14,630 nucleotides of DNA, taken from the NCBI GenBank assembly GCA_051745265.1, contig JBNJDW010000024.1:1-14630 (forward strand), read 5' to 3'. The position numbers and the translations under genes were made by a program. The DNA is from JBNJDW01 sp051745265 (GTDB lineage Bacteria; Pseudomonadota; Alphaproteobacteria; Micavibrionales; CSBR16-224). Positions 5,702-12,936 of the stretch are shown piece by piece. Numbering within the stretch: the first letter of the stretch is position 1; each line of letters begins with the position of its first letter. The notes beneath the pieces are model-generated. The model made no database searches, had not been told where the DNA came from, and worked only from the letters and a program-made list of their open reading frames with translations.

Positions 5702-6493
5702 ATGCGTACCGGTTTGATAGCACAAAAGCTTGGCATGACCCGCATGTTCGATGACGAAGGACGTCATGTACCTGTCACGGTTTTGAAAATTGACAACTGT
5801 CAGGTTGTTTCAGTCAAAACCCAGGACGTTAATGGATATGAGGCCGTACAGCTTGGCGCAGGTAAGGCAAAACTTAACCGCGTTTCAAAGCCACTTCGTG
5901 GACATTATGCGAAGTCAAAGGTTGAGCCCAAGAAAAAACTGGCTGAGTTTCGTGTCAGCACCGAAGGCTTACTTGAAGTCGGCGCAGAGCTGGGTGCTAA
6001 TCATTATGTATCCGGTCAGTATGTTGATATTGCGGGAACGACCATTGGTAAGGGTTTTGCCGGCGGTATGAAGCGCCACAATTTTGGTGGTCTGCGCGCC
6101 TCTCATGGTGTGTCTGTTTCTCACCGTGCGCTTGGTTCTACCGGTCAGTGTCAGGATCCGGGCAAGGTATTTAAAGGTAAACGCATGGCCGGTCAAATGG
6201 GTAATGTACGGGCAACCGCACAAAACCTGCAGGTCGTTCATGTTGATGGTGATGCCGGATTGGTTTTTGTTAAGGGCGCTGTCCCTGGTGCGAAAAACGG
6301 TTGGGTCTTCCTGAAGGACGCTGTTAAGCATGCCCGCCATGAAGAAGCACCGTTTCCGGCAGGTTTGAAAAGCGATCTGAAGCCGGCAAATGAAGAAACG
6401 CCAGCTGACGCACCGGCCGAAGATGCTCCGGCAAATGAAGCGCCTGCGGCGGATGCCCAAGCAGATGCAACTGAAGAAAAGAAGGATGACTAA
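5702..6493 (+). CDS. rplC: 50S ribosomal protein L3 with acidic C-terminal tail
   Basis: L3 binds the 3' part of 23S rRNA early in assembly and reaches toward the peptidyl transferase centre. The core of about 215 residues contains the central loop motifs RASHGVSVSHR and GQCQDPGKVFKGKRMAGQMG. The latter holds the glutamine that PrmB methylates in other bacteria. The protein has 263 residues, against about 209 in E. coli. The extra part, from about residue 220, is rich in Ala, Glu, Asp and Pro and ends in EEKKDD. Such tails occur in other alphaproteobacterial L3 proteins. AAGGA at 5689-5693 supports the start. The next gene, rplD, begins two bases after the stop codon, which suggests translational coupling. 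Confidence 0.96.
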   Translation: MRTGLIAQKLGMTRMFDDEGRHVPVTVLKIDNCQVVSVKTQDVNGYEAVQLGAGKAKLNRVSKPLRGHYAKSKVEPKKKLAEFRVSTEGLLEVGAELGANHYVSGQYVDIAGTTIGKGFAGGMKRHNFGGLRASHGVSVSHRALGSTGQCQDPGKVFKGKRMAGQMGNVRATAQNLQVVHVDGDAGLVFVKGAVPGAKNGWVFLKDAVKHARHEEAPFPAGLKSDLKPANEETPADAPAEDAPANEAPAADAQADATEEKKDD

Positions 6494-6495
6494 AG

Positions 6496-7116
6496 ATGAA
6501 AGTCGCCGTTAAAACATTGGAAAATAAGAAATCCGGTGATCTTGAGCTCAAAGAGGAAATCTTTGGCTTGACCCCACGCAAGGATATTCTGCATCGCATG
6601 GTCAACTGGCAGATGTCAAAACGCCGCTCCGGTAACCATAAAGTTAAGGATGTCAGCGAGATTTCCGGTACAGGTAAAAAACCGTTCCGTCAAAAAGGCA
6701 CCGGTAACGCCCGTCTGGGTAACCTGCGCGGTACACAGCAACGCGGCGGTCAGACGGTTCACGGTCCACAGGTTCGCGATCATGGTTTTAGCATGCCCAA
6801 GAAATTACGGGCTCTGGCGCTGAAAATGGCTTTGTCTGCCAAACAGGCGTCCGGCAAGCTGGTTATTTTGGATGCGGCGAAAGCAAAATCGCACAAGACC
6901 AAGGACATGACGGACACATTGAAAGCAATGGAACTGAAATCTGTATTGTTTATTGATGGTGAAACACTTGACGAAAACTTTGTCAAAGCGATCCGCAATA
7001 TTCCGCATGTTGATGTTCTGCCGTCTCAGGGTGCAAATGTTTATGATATTATGCGCCGCGATACGCTGGTCCTGACCAAAGATGCAATTGAAAAACTGGA
7101 GGCTCGACTGTCATGA
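6496..7116 (+). CDS. rplD: 50S ribosomal protein L4
   Basis: L4 binds domain I of 23S rRNA and sends a long loop into the peptide exit tunnel. In E. coli it also represses the S10 operon. The 206 residues are the usual length. The basic tunnel loop runs from about residue 45 to 97 and contains GTGKKPFRQKGTGNAR and GGQTVHGPQVRDH. The ribosome binding site AAGGA (6482-6486) lies inside the end of rplC. The stop codon overlaps the rplW start in an ATGA arrangement. No E. coli-type S10 leader exists in this window: only 27 bases separate the hairpin after tuf from rpsJ. L4 autocontrol, if any, must therefore work differently. Confidence 0.96.
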   Translation: MKVAVKTLENKKSGDLELKEEIFGLTPRKDILHRMVNWQMSKRRSGNHKVKDVSEISGTGKKPFRQKGTGNARLGNLRGTQQRGGQTVHGPQVRDHGFSMPKKLRALALKMALSAKQASGKLVILDAAKAKSHKTKDMTDTLKAMELKSVLFIDGETLDENFVKAIRNIPHVDVLPSQGANVYDIMRRDTLVLTKDAIEKLEARLS

Positions 7117-7436
7117 GCGCAAAGAAAAAGCAAAAAACCGTTGCGACAGAGCGTCACTATAATGTGATCAAAGCGCCGGTTATCACTGAAAAAGCAACCA
7201 TGATTTCTGAATTTGGTCACATTGCCTGCTATGTAGACATGACCGCGACTAAAAAAGAAATTAAAGATGCCTTTGAGGCGCTGTTTGATGTGACTGTTCT
7301 TAAGGTCAACACATTGCGCCAGGTAGGTAAGAGTAAGCGTTTTAAAGGCCGTCCGGGTCAGCGCAGCGATTATAAAAAAGCAATCGTAAAGCTGGCCGAA
7401 GGGGATCAGGTTGATCTGACCTCCAAGGTTCTTTAA
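7113..7436 (+). CDS. rplW: 50S ribosomal protein L23
   Basis: L23 sits at the tunnel exit and is the docking site for trigger factor and SRP. The 107 residues are slightly longer than the E. coli protein because of a basic N-terminus (MSAKKKQK). Glu26 in APVITEKAT corresponds to Glu18 of E. coli L23, which contacts trigger factor. The loop VGKSKRFKGRPGQRSDYKK (about residues 69-87) is the basic extension. The start overlaps the rplD stop by four bases. GGAGG at 7098-7102, inside rplD, is the ribosome binding site. Confidence 0.96.
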   Translation: MSAKKKQKTVATERHYNVIKAPVITEKATMISEFGHIACYVDMTATKKEIKDAFEALFDVTVLKVNTLRQVGKSKRFKGRPGQRSDYKKAIVKLAEGDQVDLTSKVL

Positions 7437-7488
7437 GAAGCGTAAGTTTAAACAGGTATTTGACAAAGAAGTGTAAAGGAACGAAACG

Positions 7489-8325
7489 ATGGCATTGAAA
7501 AACTATCGTCCAAGATCACCGGGAACCAGGACGCTTGTAACGGTAAAACGTGATGAGCTCTATAAAGGCCGGCCCGTAAAGGCGCTGACCGAAGGCCTGC
7601 ATAAAAATGGTGGACGTAACAATACCGGACAAATCACTGTACGTCATCGTGGCGGTGGTCATAAACGTAGATATCGTATTATTGATTTCAAGCGTCGTAA
7701 GTTTGATGTCAGTGCGACCGTTGAGCGGATTGAATATGATCCGAACCGGACCTGCTTTATCGCGCTGATCAAATATGATGACGGTGAACAGGCTTATATC
7801 ATTGCACCGCAGCGTCTCGCCGTTGGTGACAAGGTTATCGCCGGTGAAAAAGTTGATGTTAAGCCAGGCAATGCCATGCCGCTTAAGAGCATTCCGGTCG
7901 GTACGCTGATCCATAATGTTGAGCTTAAAGCCGGAAAAGGTGGTCAAATGGCCCGTTCTGCCGGTACCTATGTTCAACTGGTTGGTCGTGACGCAGGTTA
8001 CGCGCAGATCAAACTGAGCTCAGGCGAGCTTCGCATCGTACGCGGTGATTGCATGGCGACTGTTGGTGCGGTATCCAATACGGATAATTCAAACGCCAGT
8101 CTGGGTAAGGCCGGTCGCAAACGCTGGCTCGGCCGCAGACCGCATGTACGCGGTGTTGTTATGAACCCGATTGATCACCCGCATGGTGGTGGTGAAGGTA
8201 AGACCTCAGGTGGCCGTCATCCGGTATCACCAACGGGTAAACCGACTAAGGGTGCGCGCACGCGTACTAATAAAGCGACGGATAAATTTATCCTGCGTCG
8301 CAGAACTAATAAGAAACGTCGTTAA
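7489..8325 (+). CDS. rplB: 50S ribosomal protein L2
   Basis: L2 is a primary 23S rRNA binding protein needed for subunit joining and for building the peptidyl transferase centre. The 278 residues match the family. The N-terminal RNA-binding region shows GGGHKRRYRIIDFKR (residues 55-69), and the C-terminal part shows MNPIDHPHGGGEG (225-237). The His pair at 230 and 232 includes the equivalent of E. coli His229. AAAGGA (7475-7480) is well spaced before the start. The 52-base spacer before it includes a TTTAAA motif that recurs in other spacers. Confidence 0.97.
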   Translation: MALKNYRPRSPGTRTLVTVKRDELYKGRPVKALTEGLHKNGGRNNTGQITVRHRGGGHKRRYRIIDFKRRKFDVSATVERIEYDPNRTCFIALIKYDDGEQAYIIAPQRLAVGDKVIAGEKVDVKPGNAMPLKSIPVGTLIHNVELKAGKGGQMARSAGTYVQLVGRDAGYAQIKLSSGELRIVRGDCMATVGAVSNTDNSNASLGKAGRKRWLGRRPHVRGVVMNPIDHPHGGGEGKTSGGRHPVSPTGKPTKGARTRTNKATDKFILRRRTNKKRR

Positions 8326-8341
8326 GGGAAAAGGAATTAGT

Positions 8342-8617
8342 ATGTCACGTTCTGTTTGGAAAGGTCCGTTTGTTGACGGCTATTTGCTGAAGAAAGCTCA
8401 GACAGCCCAGGATTCTGGTCGTAAAGATGTGATCAAGACCTGGTCGCGCCGTTCGACAATTCTGCCGCAGTTTATCGGTCTGACCTTTGGCGTTTACAAT
8501 GGTAATAAATTTATTCCGGTACTGGTCACCGAGGATATGGTCGGGCAAAAATTCGGTGAATTTGCACCATCCCGCACATATCACGGGCATGGCGCCGATA
8601 AAAAGGCGAAAAGATAA
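8342..8617 (+). CDS. rpsS: 30S ribosomal protein S19
   Basis: S19 lies in the head of the 30S subunit near the A-site finger bridge and pairs with S13. The 91 residues MSRSVWKGPF... to ...HGADKKAKR match the family length. The open frame extends upstream into rplB, but the start at 8342 is chosen because MSRSVWKGPFVD is the conserved N-terminus and AAGGA (8331-8335) is placed six bases before it. Conserved features are WSRRSTILPQFIG and GEFAPSRTYHGH. Confidence 0.97.
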   Translation: MSRSVWKGPFVDGYLLKKAQTAQDSGRKDVIKTWSRRSTILPQFIGLTFGVYNGNKFIPVLVTEDMVGQKFGEFAPSRTYHGHGADKKAKR

Positions 8618-8639
8618 GGTTTAAGAAAGGGTTCTGGAC

Positions 8640-9014
8640 ATGGGACAGGCAGCAAATAAAATAAGACGCGGAGAGGGTGAAGCGATTGCTAAAGGCCGCT
8701 ACATCCGTGGCAGCATGCAAAAGCTGAACTTGGTTGCGCAGTTGATCCGTGGTAAGGATGCGGGTCGGGCATTGACCGATCTTCAGTTTTCGACACGCCG
8801 CATGGCGAACGAAGTTAAAAAAGTTTTGGAAGCGGCAATCGCAAACGCGGAAAACAACCATGATCTGGATGTCGACCGCCTTTATGTGGCCGAGGCATCT
8901 GTGGGTAAGACCTTGATCATGAAGCGTTTTCGCGCTCGTGCCCGTGGCCGTGCCGCACGTATTCACAAACCGTTTAGCAATCTGACAATTGTTGTCAAAG
9001 AGCGAGCAGAGTAA
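8640..9014 (+). CDS. rplV: 50S ribosomal protein L22
   Basis: L22 contacts all domains of 23S rRNA and lines the exit tunnel with a long beta-hairpin. The 124 residues are slightly longer than in E. coli. The N-terminal helix region has RYIRGSMQKLNLVAQLIRG, and the tunnel hairpin lies around MKRFRARARGRAARIHKPFSN (residues 95-115; given as MKRFRARARG and RAARIHKPFSN). No insertion or deletion of the type linked to macrolide resistance is evident. AAAGGG (8626-8631) is the ribosome binding site. Confidence 0.96.
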   Translation: MGQAANKIRRGEGEAIAKGRYIRGSMQKLNLVAQLIRGKDAGRALTDLQFSTRRMANEVKKVLEAAIANAENNHDLDVDRLYVAEASVGKTLIMKRFRARARGRAARIHKPFSNLTIVVKERAE

Positions 9015-9029
9015 ACGAGGAGCATACTT

Positions 9030-9710
9030 ATGGGTCAGAAGGTTAACCCTATCGGATTAAGAGTTGGTATCAACCGCACCTGGGATAGCCGGTGGTACGC
9101 AGGTAAAGATTACTCACAGAAACTGTATCAGGATCTGAAGCTTCGCGAGTATATCTTTACAAAGCTGAAAGCAGCTGGCGTAAGCCGTGTTGTGATCGAG
9201 CGGGCCGCGTCTAATACCAAGGTAACAATTTATACCGCACGCCCGGGTGTTATTATCGGTAAAAAAGGTGCTGATATTGAAACGCTGCGCCGTGATCTGG
9301 CCGGACGTCTTGGTGGTGAACTTTCGCTGAATATTGTTGAAGTTCGTAAGCCTGAACTGGACGCCAAACTGGTTGCCGATGGCATAACCCAGCAGCTGGA
9401 ACGCCGGGTGTCTTTCCGCCGTGCTATGAAGCGGGCTGTACAGTCAGCAATGCGACTCGGTGCACTTGGTATTCGTGTAAATTGCGGCGGCCGTTTAGGC
9501 GGTGCCGAGATTGCCCGCACAGAATGGTATCGTGAAGGCCGTGTGCCACTTCATACCTTGCGCGCAGACATAGATTATGGTACATCAGAAGCCGCAACGA
9601 CTTATGGAATTATTGGCGTTAAGGTCTGGATCTTTAAAGGCGAGATTCTTGAGCATGATCCAATGGCGCATGATAAACGTGCCGGTGAGCAGCAAACGTC
9701 AAGAAACTAA
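9030..9710 (+). CDS. rpsC: 30S ribosomal protein S3
   Basis: S3 forms part of the mRNA entry channel of the 30S subunit and has mRNA helicase activity together with S4. The 226 residues are close to the usual length. The type II KH domain carries the GxxG loop as VIIGKKG (residues 74-80). Basic residues in FRRAMKRAVQ (129-138) correspond to the helicase residues Arg131, Arg132 and Lys135 of E. coli. The C-terminal domain contains GGRLGGAEIARTEWYREGRVPL. The start ATGGGTCAG is preceded by GAGGAG (9017-9022). Confidence 0.97.
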   Translation: MGQKVNPIGLRVGINRTWDSRWYAGKDYSQKLYQDLKLREYIFTKLKAAGVSRVVIERAASNTKVTIYTARPGVIIGKKGADIETLRRDLAGRLGGELSLNIVEVRKPELDAKLVADGITQQLERRVSFRRAMKRAVQSAMRLGALGIRVNCGGRLGGAEIARTEWYREGRVPLHTLRADIDYGTSEAATTYGIIGVKVWIFKGEILEHDPMAHDKRAGEQQTSRN

Positions 9711-9740
9711 GGTTAAAGAGAGTTATAAGAGGATAGGAAA

Positions 9741-10154
9741 ATGCTAAGTCCTAAGAAGACAAAATACCGGAAAGCGCATAAAGGCCGGATACATGGGAAC
9801 GCCAAAGGCGGTACCGATCTGTTATTTGGATCTTTTGGTCTGAAATGCCTGGAGCCGAACCGGATTACAGCGCGCCAGATCGAGGCAGCCCGCCGGACAA
9901 TGACCCGTTATATGAAACGTGTCGGCCGCGTGCATATTCGCATTTTCCCGGATGTTCCGGTTTCAAAGAAACCTTTGGAAGTGCGTCAGGGTAAAGGTAA
10001 AGGCTCTGTTGAATTCTGGGCAGCACGTGTAAAACCTGGCCGGATTATGTTTGAGCTCGAAGGTGTTTCCCGTGAAGTTGCCGAGGGCGCTTTTGAAAGA
10101 GCCTCTGCAAAGCTGCCGGTTAAAACAAAAGTTGTTTCCCGTGTGGGCGAATAA
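9741..10154 (+). CDS. rplP: 50S ribosomal protein L16
   Basis: L16 binds near the A-site tRNA and the central protuberance and is needed late in 50S assembly. The 137 residues are the usual length. Conserved parts include MLSPKKTKYRKAHKGR at the N-terminus, the RIFPDVPVSKKPLEVRQGKG region and GSVEFWAARVKPGR. The spacer before it (30 bases) begins with AAGGTTAAAG, one of the recurring spacer motifs, and GAGGA near 9729-9733 serves as the ribosome binding site. Confidence 0.97.
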   Translation: MLSPKKTKYRKAHKGRIHGNAKGGTDLLFGSFGLKCLEPNRITARQIEAARRTMTRYMKRVGRVHIRIFPDVPVSKKPLEVRQGKGKGSVEFWAARVKPGRIMFELEGVSREVAEGAFERASAKLPVKTKVVSRVGE

Positions 10155-10177
10155 AGATTGGGTGAATAAGGATTAAG

Positions 10178-10504
10178 ATGATGAAAGCTGCTGATCTAAG
10201 AACAAAAACAGTTGATGATCTCAAACAGGAATTGCTTGAGTTGCGTAAAGAGCAGCTTAACCTCCGGTTCCAAAGATCAACAGGCCAGCTGGAAAATACA
10301 GCGGAAATGGCCCGTGTTCGCAAGCAAATTGCGCGGCTGAAAACCGTAAAGGTTGAAAAAGAAAACGGAATTGAAATTTCCACTGCCCCAAAGGCCAAAA
10401 AGCCTGCGGCAAAGAAAGAAACAAAGAAAGCTGAAGCCAAAAAGCCAGCGGCTAAAAAAGCCCCGGCCAAAAAAGCCCCAGCCAAAAAAGAGAAAAAGGC
10501 TTAA
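10178..10504 (+). CDS. rpmC: 50S ribosomal protein L29 with Lys/Ala-rich tail
   Basis: L29 is a small two-helix protein beside L23 at the tunnel exit. The core (residues 1-66) is typical: ADLRTKTVDDLKQELLELRKEQ and a second helix with EMARVRKQIARLKTV (the first is given here as ADLRTKTVDDL plus KQELLELRKEQ). The protein has 108 residues against the usual 63-70. Residues 71-108 form a highly basic tail of Lys, Ala and Pro with AKKAP repeats. Two ATG codons lie side by side at 10178 and 10181. AAGGA (10168-10172) suits either, and the family N-terminus MKA would favour 10181, so the protein may be one residue shorter. The spacer to rpsQ is 15 bases. Confidence 0.94.
   Translation: MMKAADLRTKTVDDLKQELLELRKEQLNLRFQRSTGQLENTAEMARVRKQIARLKTVKVEKENGIEISTAPKAKKPAAKKETKKAEAKKPAAKKAPAKKAPAKKEKKA
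10448..10490 (+). repeat. 15-base in-frame repeats in the L29 tail
   Basis: Nearly identical 15-base units, GGCTAAAAAAGCCCC (10450-10464) and GGCCAAAAAAGCCCC (10465-10479), are followed by a partial unit starting at 10480. They encode Ala-Lys-Lys-Ala-Pro repeats. Unit number is likely to vary between strains by replication slippage. Confidence 0.75.
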
Positions 10505-10519
10505 GAGGAGTAATCGGAT

Positions 10520-10840
10520 ATGCCACGTCGTATAATGGAAGGCACTGTCGTCAGTACCAAACAGGATAAAACCGCAGTCGTACGCGTTGTACGCCGCATT
10601 AAAGATCCTCTGTACGGTAAATTCGTCAGTAAAACGGCTAAATTTGCCGCGCATGATGAGAATAACAGCTGTGCTGAAGGTGATATCGTTCGCATCGAAG
10701 AAAGCCGTCCGTTGTCAAAGCACAAGAACTGGCGCGTTCTGACAGATGCCGAAACGGCTTCGGCAAAAGCAGGAAAAGCTGCTGCGAAAAAAGAAACCGC
10801 AGCAAAAAAAGAAACAAAAAAGGATAAGGATACCGCGTAA
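10520..10840 (+). CDS. rpsQ: 30S ribosomal protein S17 with Lys/Ala-rich tail
   Basis: S17 is an OB-fold protein that binds the 5' domain of 16S rRNA early in 30S assembly. The core covers about residues 1-77: MPRRIMEGTVVSTKQDKTAVV, then RIKDPLYGKFV and GDIVRIEESRPLSKHKNWRV (the first is shown here in pieces: MPRRIMEGTV and VSTKQDKTAVV). The protein has 106 residues against the usual 80-85. Residues 78-106 form a Lys/Ala/Glu tail with two AAKKET units. The block AAKKETKK at residues 94-101 is identical to residues 77-84 of L29. GAGGAG (10505-10510) supports the start. Confidence 0.95.
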   Translation: MPRRIMEGTVVSTKQDKTAVVRVVRRIKDPLYGKFVSKTAKFAAHDENNSCAEGDIVRIEESRPLSKHKNWRVLTDAETASAKAGKAAAKKETAAKKETKKDKDTA

Positions 10841-10891
10841 AGGCAGAGCGCCCGAACGACGTATCAGGAAAAGAAAAGAAGGATAACAGCG

Positions 10892-11260
10892 ATGATACAG
10901 ATGCAATCCAATTTGGATGTCGCCGATAACAGCGGGGCCCGCCGGGTTCAGTGTATTAAGGTTCTGGGTGGTTCACACCGTCGCAGCGCCAATATCGGTG
11001 ATATAATCGTGGTTTCTGTGAAGGATGCGATTCCAAGAGGACGTGTGAAAAAAGGTGCGGTTCACCGTGCTGTTATCGTCCGCACCTCAAAAGGGATCAA
11101 ACGTAAAGATGGATCAACGATCCGTTTTGACCGCAATGCCGCTGTATTGCTAGGCCCAAATAACGAGCCGGTAGGCACACGTATTTTTGGCCCGGTCACA
11201 CGCGAATTGCGCGCTAAGAAGTATATGAAGATTATCTCGCTGGCTCCGGAGGTACTGTAA
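10892..11260 (+). CDS. rplN: 50S ribosomal protein L14
   Basis: L14 lies at the subunit interface, forms a bridge to 16S rRNA and is the target of the silencing factor RsfS. The 122 residues match the family exactly. Conserved parts are MIQMQSNLDVADNSGAR, the IPRGRVKKGAVHRAVIVRT loop and FGPVTRELR. It starts the spc part of the operon, 51 bases after rpsQ, with AAGGA at 10879-10883. The spacer is purine-rich but shows no clear hairpin. Its stop overlaps the rplX start by one base (TAATG). Confidence 0.97.
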   Translation: MIQMQSNLDVADNSGARRVQCIKVLGGSHRRSANIGDIIVVSVKDAIPRGRVKKGAVHRAVIVRTSKGIKRKDGSTIRFDRNAAVLLGPNNEPVGTRIFGPVTRELRAKKYMKIISLAPEVL

Positions 11261-11583
11261 TGACTGCGAAGAAACTAAAAATTAAAAAAGGTGACAGCGT
11301 CATCGTTACGACCGGCAAGGATAAAGGCGTAAAAGGCGAAGTCCTGCGCGTTTTGAAGGACACAGATCGGGTGATTGTCTCTGGTGCGAATATGATAACC
11401 AAGCATAACAAGCCTGGTCAGAACAGCGCCGGTGGTATCGAGAAGATCGAAGCATCTATCCATATTTCAAATGTGGCGATTGCTGACCCGAAAAACGATA
11501 AACCCAGCCGTGTTGGCTATAAGGTTTTAAAAGACGGAACAAAAACACGCTTTTCCAAAGCGTCCGGTGAAACACTGGATTAA
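11260..11583 (+). CDS. rplX: 50S ribosomal protein L24
   Basis: L24 initiates 50S assembly by binding the 5' end of 23S rRNA, and sits at the tunnel exit. The 107 residues are typical. The KOW motif is visible as KKGDSVIVTTGKDKGVKGEV (residues 9-28). The segment NMITKHNKPGQNSAGGI follows. The ATG overlaps the rplN stop, and GGAGG (11248-11252), inside rplN, is the ribosome binding site, so the two genes are probably translated together. Confidence 0.96.
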   Translation: MTAKKLKIKKGDSVIVTTGKDKGVKGEVLRVLKDTDRVIVSGANMITKHNKPGQNSAGGIEKIEASIHISNVAIADPKNDKPSRVGYKVLKDGTKTRFSKASGETLD

Positions 11584-11597
11584 AAGGCAGAAGAACA

Positions 11598-12143
11598 ATG
11601 AAAACACGTTTACAGTCACAATATGAAGAAAAACTGCGCACCGCTTTGAAAGAGCAGTTCGGCTTCACCAATGATAACGAGATTCCAAAGCTGGATAAAA
11701 TCGTTCTTAATATCGGTGTCGGCGAAACCACGCAGGACAGTAAAAAAATCAATGGCGCTGTCGATGATTTGACGCGTATTTCCGGTCAAAAGCCGGTCGT
11801 TACCACAGCCAAGAAGTCCATTGCCCAGTTTAAACTGCGCGAAGGTATGCCGATTGGTTGTAAAGTAACGCTTCGTGGTCAGCGTATGTATGAATTTTTG
11901 GATCGGCTGGTCAATATTGCCATGCCACGTATCCGCGATTTTCGCGGCATATCCGATAAAAGCTTTGACGGCAGAGGCAACTATGCCCTGGGCCTGAAAG
12001 AGCAGATTATCTTTCCAGAGATCGAATACGACAAAGTCGATACGATCCGCGGCATGGATGTAATTATTTGTACAACAGCGAAAACAGATGAACAGGCACT
12101 TGCTCTCCTTAAAGGGTTCAACCTGCCGTTCAGTAAAAAATAA
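11598..12143 (+). CDS. rplE: 50S ribosomal protein L5
   Basis: L5 binds 5S rRNA in the central protuberance and contacts the P-site tRNA and S13. The 181 residues match the family. Conserved segments are KIVLNIGVGE, the P-site loop region ISGQKPVVTTAKKSIAQFK, and GRGNYALGLKEQIIFPEI. In E. coli the region just before this gene is the operator for S8. Here the rplX-rplE spacer is 14 bases and I see no hairpin resembling the S8 site. The ribosome binding site (AAGG, then AGAAG) is weaker than at neighbouring genes. Confidence 0.96.
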   Translation: MKTRLQSQYEEKLRTALKEQFGFTNDNEIPKLDKIVLNIGVGETTQDSKKINGAVDDLTRISGQKPVVTTAKKSIAQFKLREGMPIGCKVTLRGQRMYEFLDRLVNIAMPRIRDFRGISDKSFDGRGNYALGLKEQIIFPEIEYDKVDTIRGMDVIICTTAKTDEQALALLKGFNLPFSKK

Positions 12144-12160
12144 CCGGAGGCGCATTTAAT

Positions 12161-12466
12161 ATGGCTAAGAAGAGTGCAATCGAGAAGAATAAACGTCGTC
12201 AGAAACTGGTCGCAAAATATGCCGGCAAAAGAGAACGTTTGTTAGAAATCGCAAAAGACAAAGATGTTCCGGCAAATGAACGCTTTGAAGCACGTTTGAA
12301 ACTGGCAGAACTGCCGCGTAATTCCAGCCCGACACGGATCCGGAATCGCTGCAATATGACAGGTCGTCCACGGGCTAATTATCGTAAATTCGGAATTTCA
12401 CGTATTGCACTTCGCGAATTGGCCCTGAATGGCATGATTCCCGGTGTAACGAAATCAAGCTGGTAA
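12161..12466 (+). CDS. rpsN: 30S ribosomal protein S14, zinc-free form
   Basis: S14 is a head protein needed in late 30S assembly. The 101 residues and the lack of the two CxxC pairs identify the long, zinc-independent (C-minus) form; only one Cys is present, in RIRNRCNMTGR. The C-terminal part GRPRANYRKFGISRIALRE is the conserved rRNA-binding region. GGAGG (12146-12150) lies ten bases before the start. Having the zinc-free form means this protein needs no zinc-limitation paralogue. Confidence 0.96.
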   Translation: MAKKSAIEKNKRRQKLVAKYAGKRERLLEIAKDKDVPANERFEARLKLAELPRNSSPTRIRNRCNMTGRPRANYRKFGISRIALRELALNGMIPGVTKSSW

Positions 12467-12494
12467 GGTTTTAAGAGGAAGAAGGAATAAAACA

Positions 12495-12893
12495 ATGGTA
12501 ATGACAGATCCTCTTGGTGATATGCTGACACGCATCCGCAACGGTCAACGCGCTGGTAAACAGAAAATTTCTGCACCTGCGTCCAAGTATCGCGGAACGG
12601 TTCTTGATGTATTACAGCGCGAAGGCTTTATTCGCGGCTATAATCGTATAGATCTGGGAAGTGGCAAAGCCGATTTTGATATTGAATTGAAATATCATGA
12701 AGGCCAGCCGGTTATTAAAAAGATTCAACGGGTGTCAAAACCGGGACGTCGGGTTTATTCGTCTACGGAAGATATCCCGCGGGTATCTAACGGTCTTGGG
12801 GTTGCGATTTTATCGACATCCCGCGGCGTAATGTCGGATACAGAAGCACGTGATGCAGCCGTTGGCGGCGAAGTTTTATGCTCGGTCTTCTAA
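12495..12893 (+). CDS. rpsH: 30S ribosomal protein S8
   Basis: S8 binds helix 21 of 16S rRNA and is essential for folding the central domain. In E. coli it also represses the spc operon. The 132 residues match the family. Conserved parts are TDPLGDMLTRIRNGQ, the SKPGRRVYSS region and the C-terminal LGVAILSTSRGVMSDTEAR. A second ATG lies two codons in (12501), but AAGGA at 12482-12486 is better placed for 12495, and MVMTDP fits relatives. The stop is followed by 43 bases containing AGGTTTAAAAGG before rplF. Confidence 0.96.
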   Translation: MVMTDPLGDMLTRIRNGQRAGKQKISAPASKYRGTVLDVLQREGFIRGYNRIDLGSGKADFDIELKYHEGQPVIKKIQRVSKPGRRVYSSTEDIPRVSNGLGVAILSTSRGVMSDTEARDAAVGGEVLCSVF

Positions 12894-12936
12894 AGACAAC
12901 AGGAATTTAATAGGTTTAAAAGGTAAGAGGCACAAA

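Noticed and set aside
7460..7465. TTGACA in the rplW-rplB spacer as an internal promoter
   Set aside because: No -10-like sequence lies 16-18 bases downstream; that place holds GAAACG and the rplB start.
8171..8341. Longer upstream start for S19 overlapping rplB
   Set aside because: The conserved S19 N-terminus starts at 8342 with a good ribosome binding site. The upstream part would be 57 residues translated from rplB sequence.
10816..10822. In-frame slippery heptamer A AAA AAG near the end of rpsQ (another at 1099-1105 in rpsL)
   Set aside because: In rpsQ a -1 shift would reach a stop after one codon and only trim the tail. In rpsL it encodes conserved Lys residues. Neither has an obvious stimulatory structure.
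12850..12936. Longer upstream start for L6 overlapping rpsH
   Set aside because: The family N-terminus MSRLARNPV begins at 12937 and is preceded by AGAGG.
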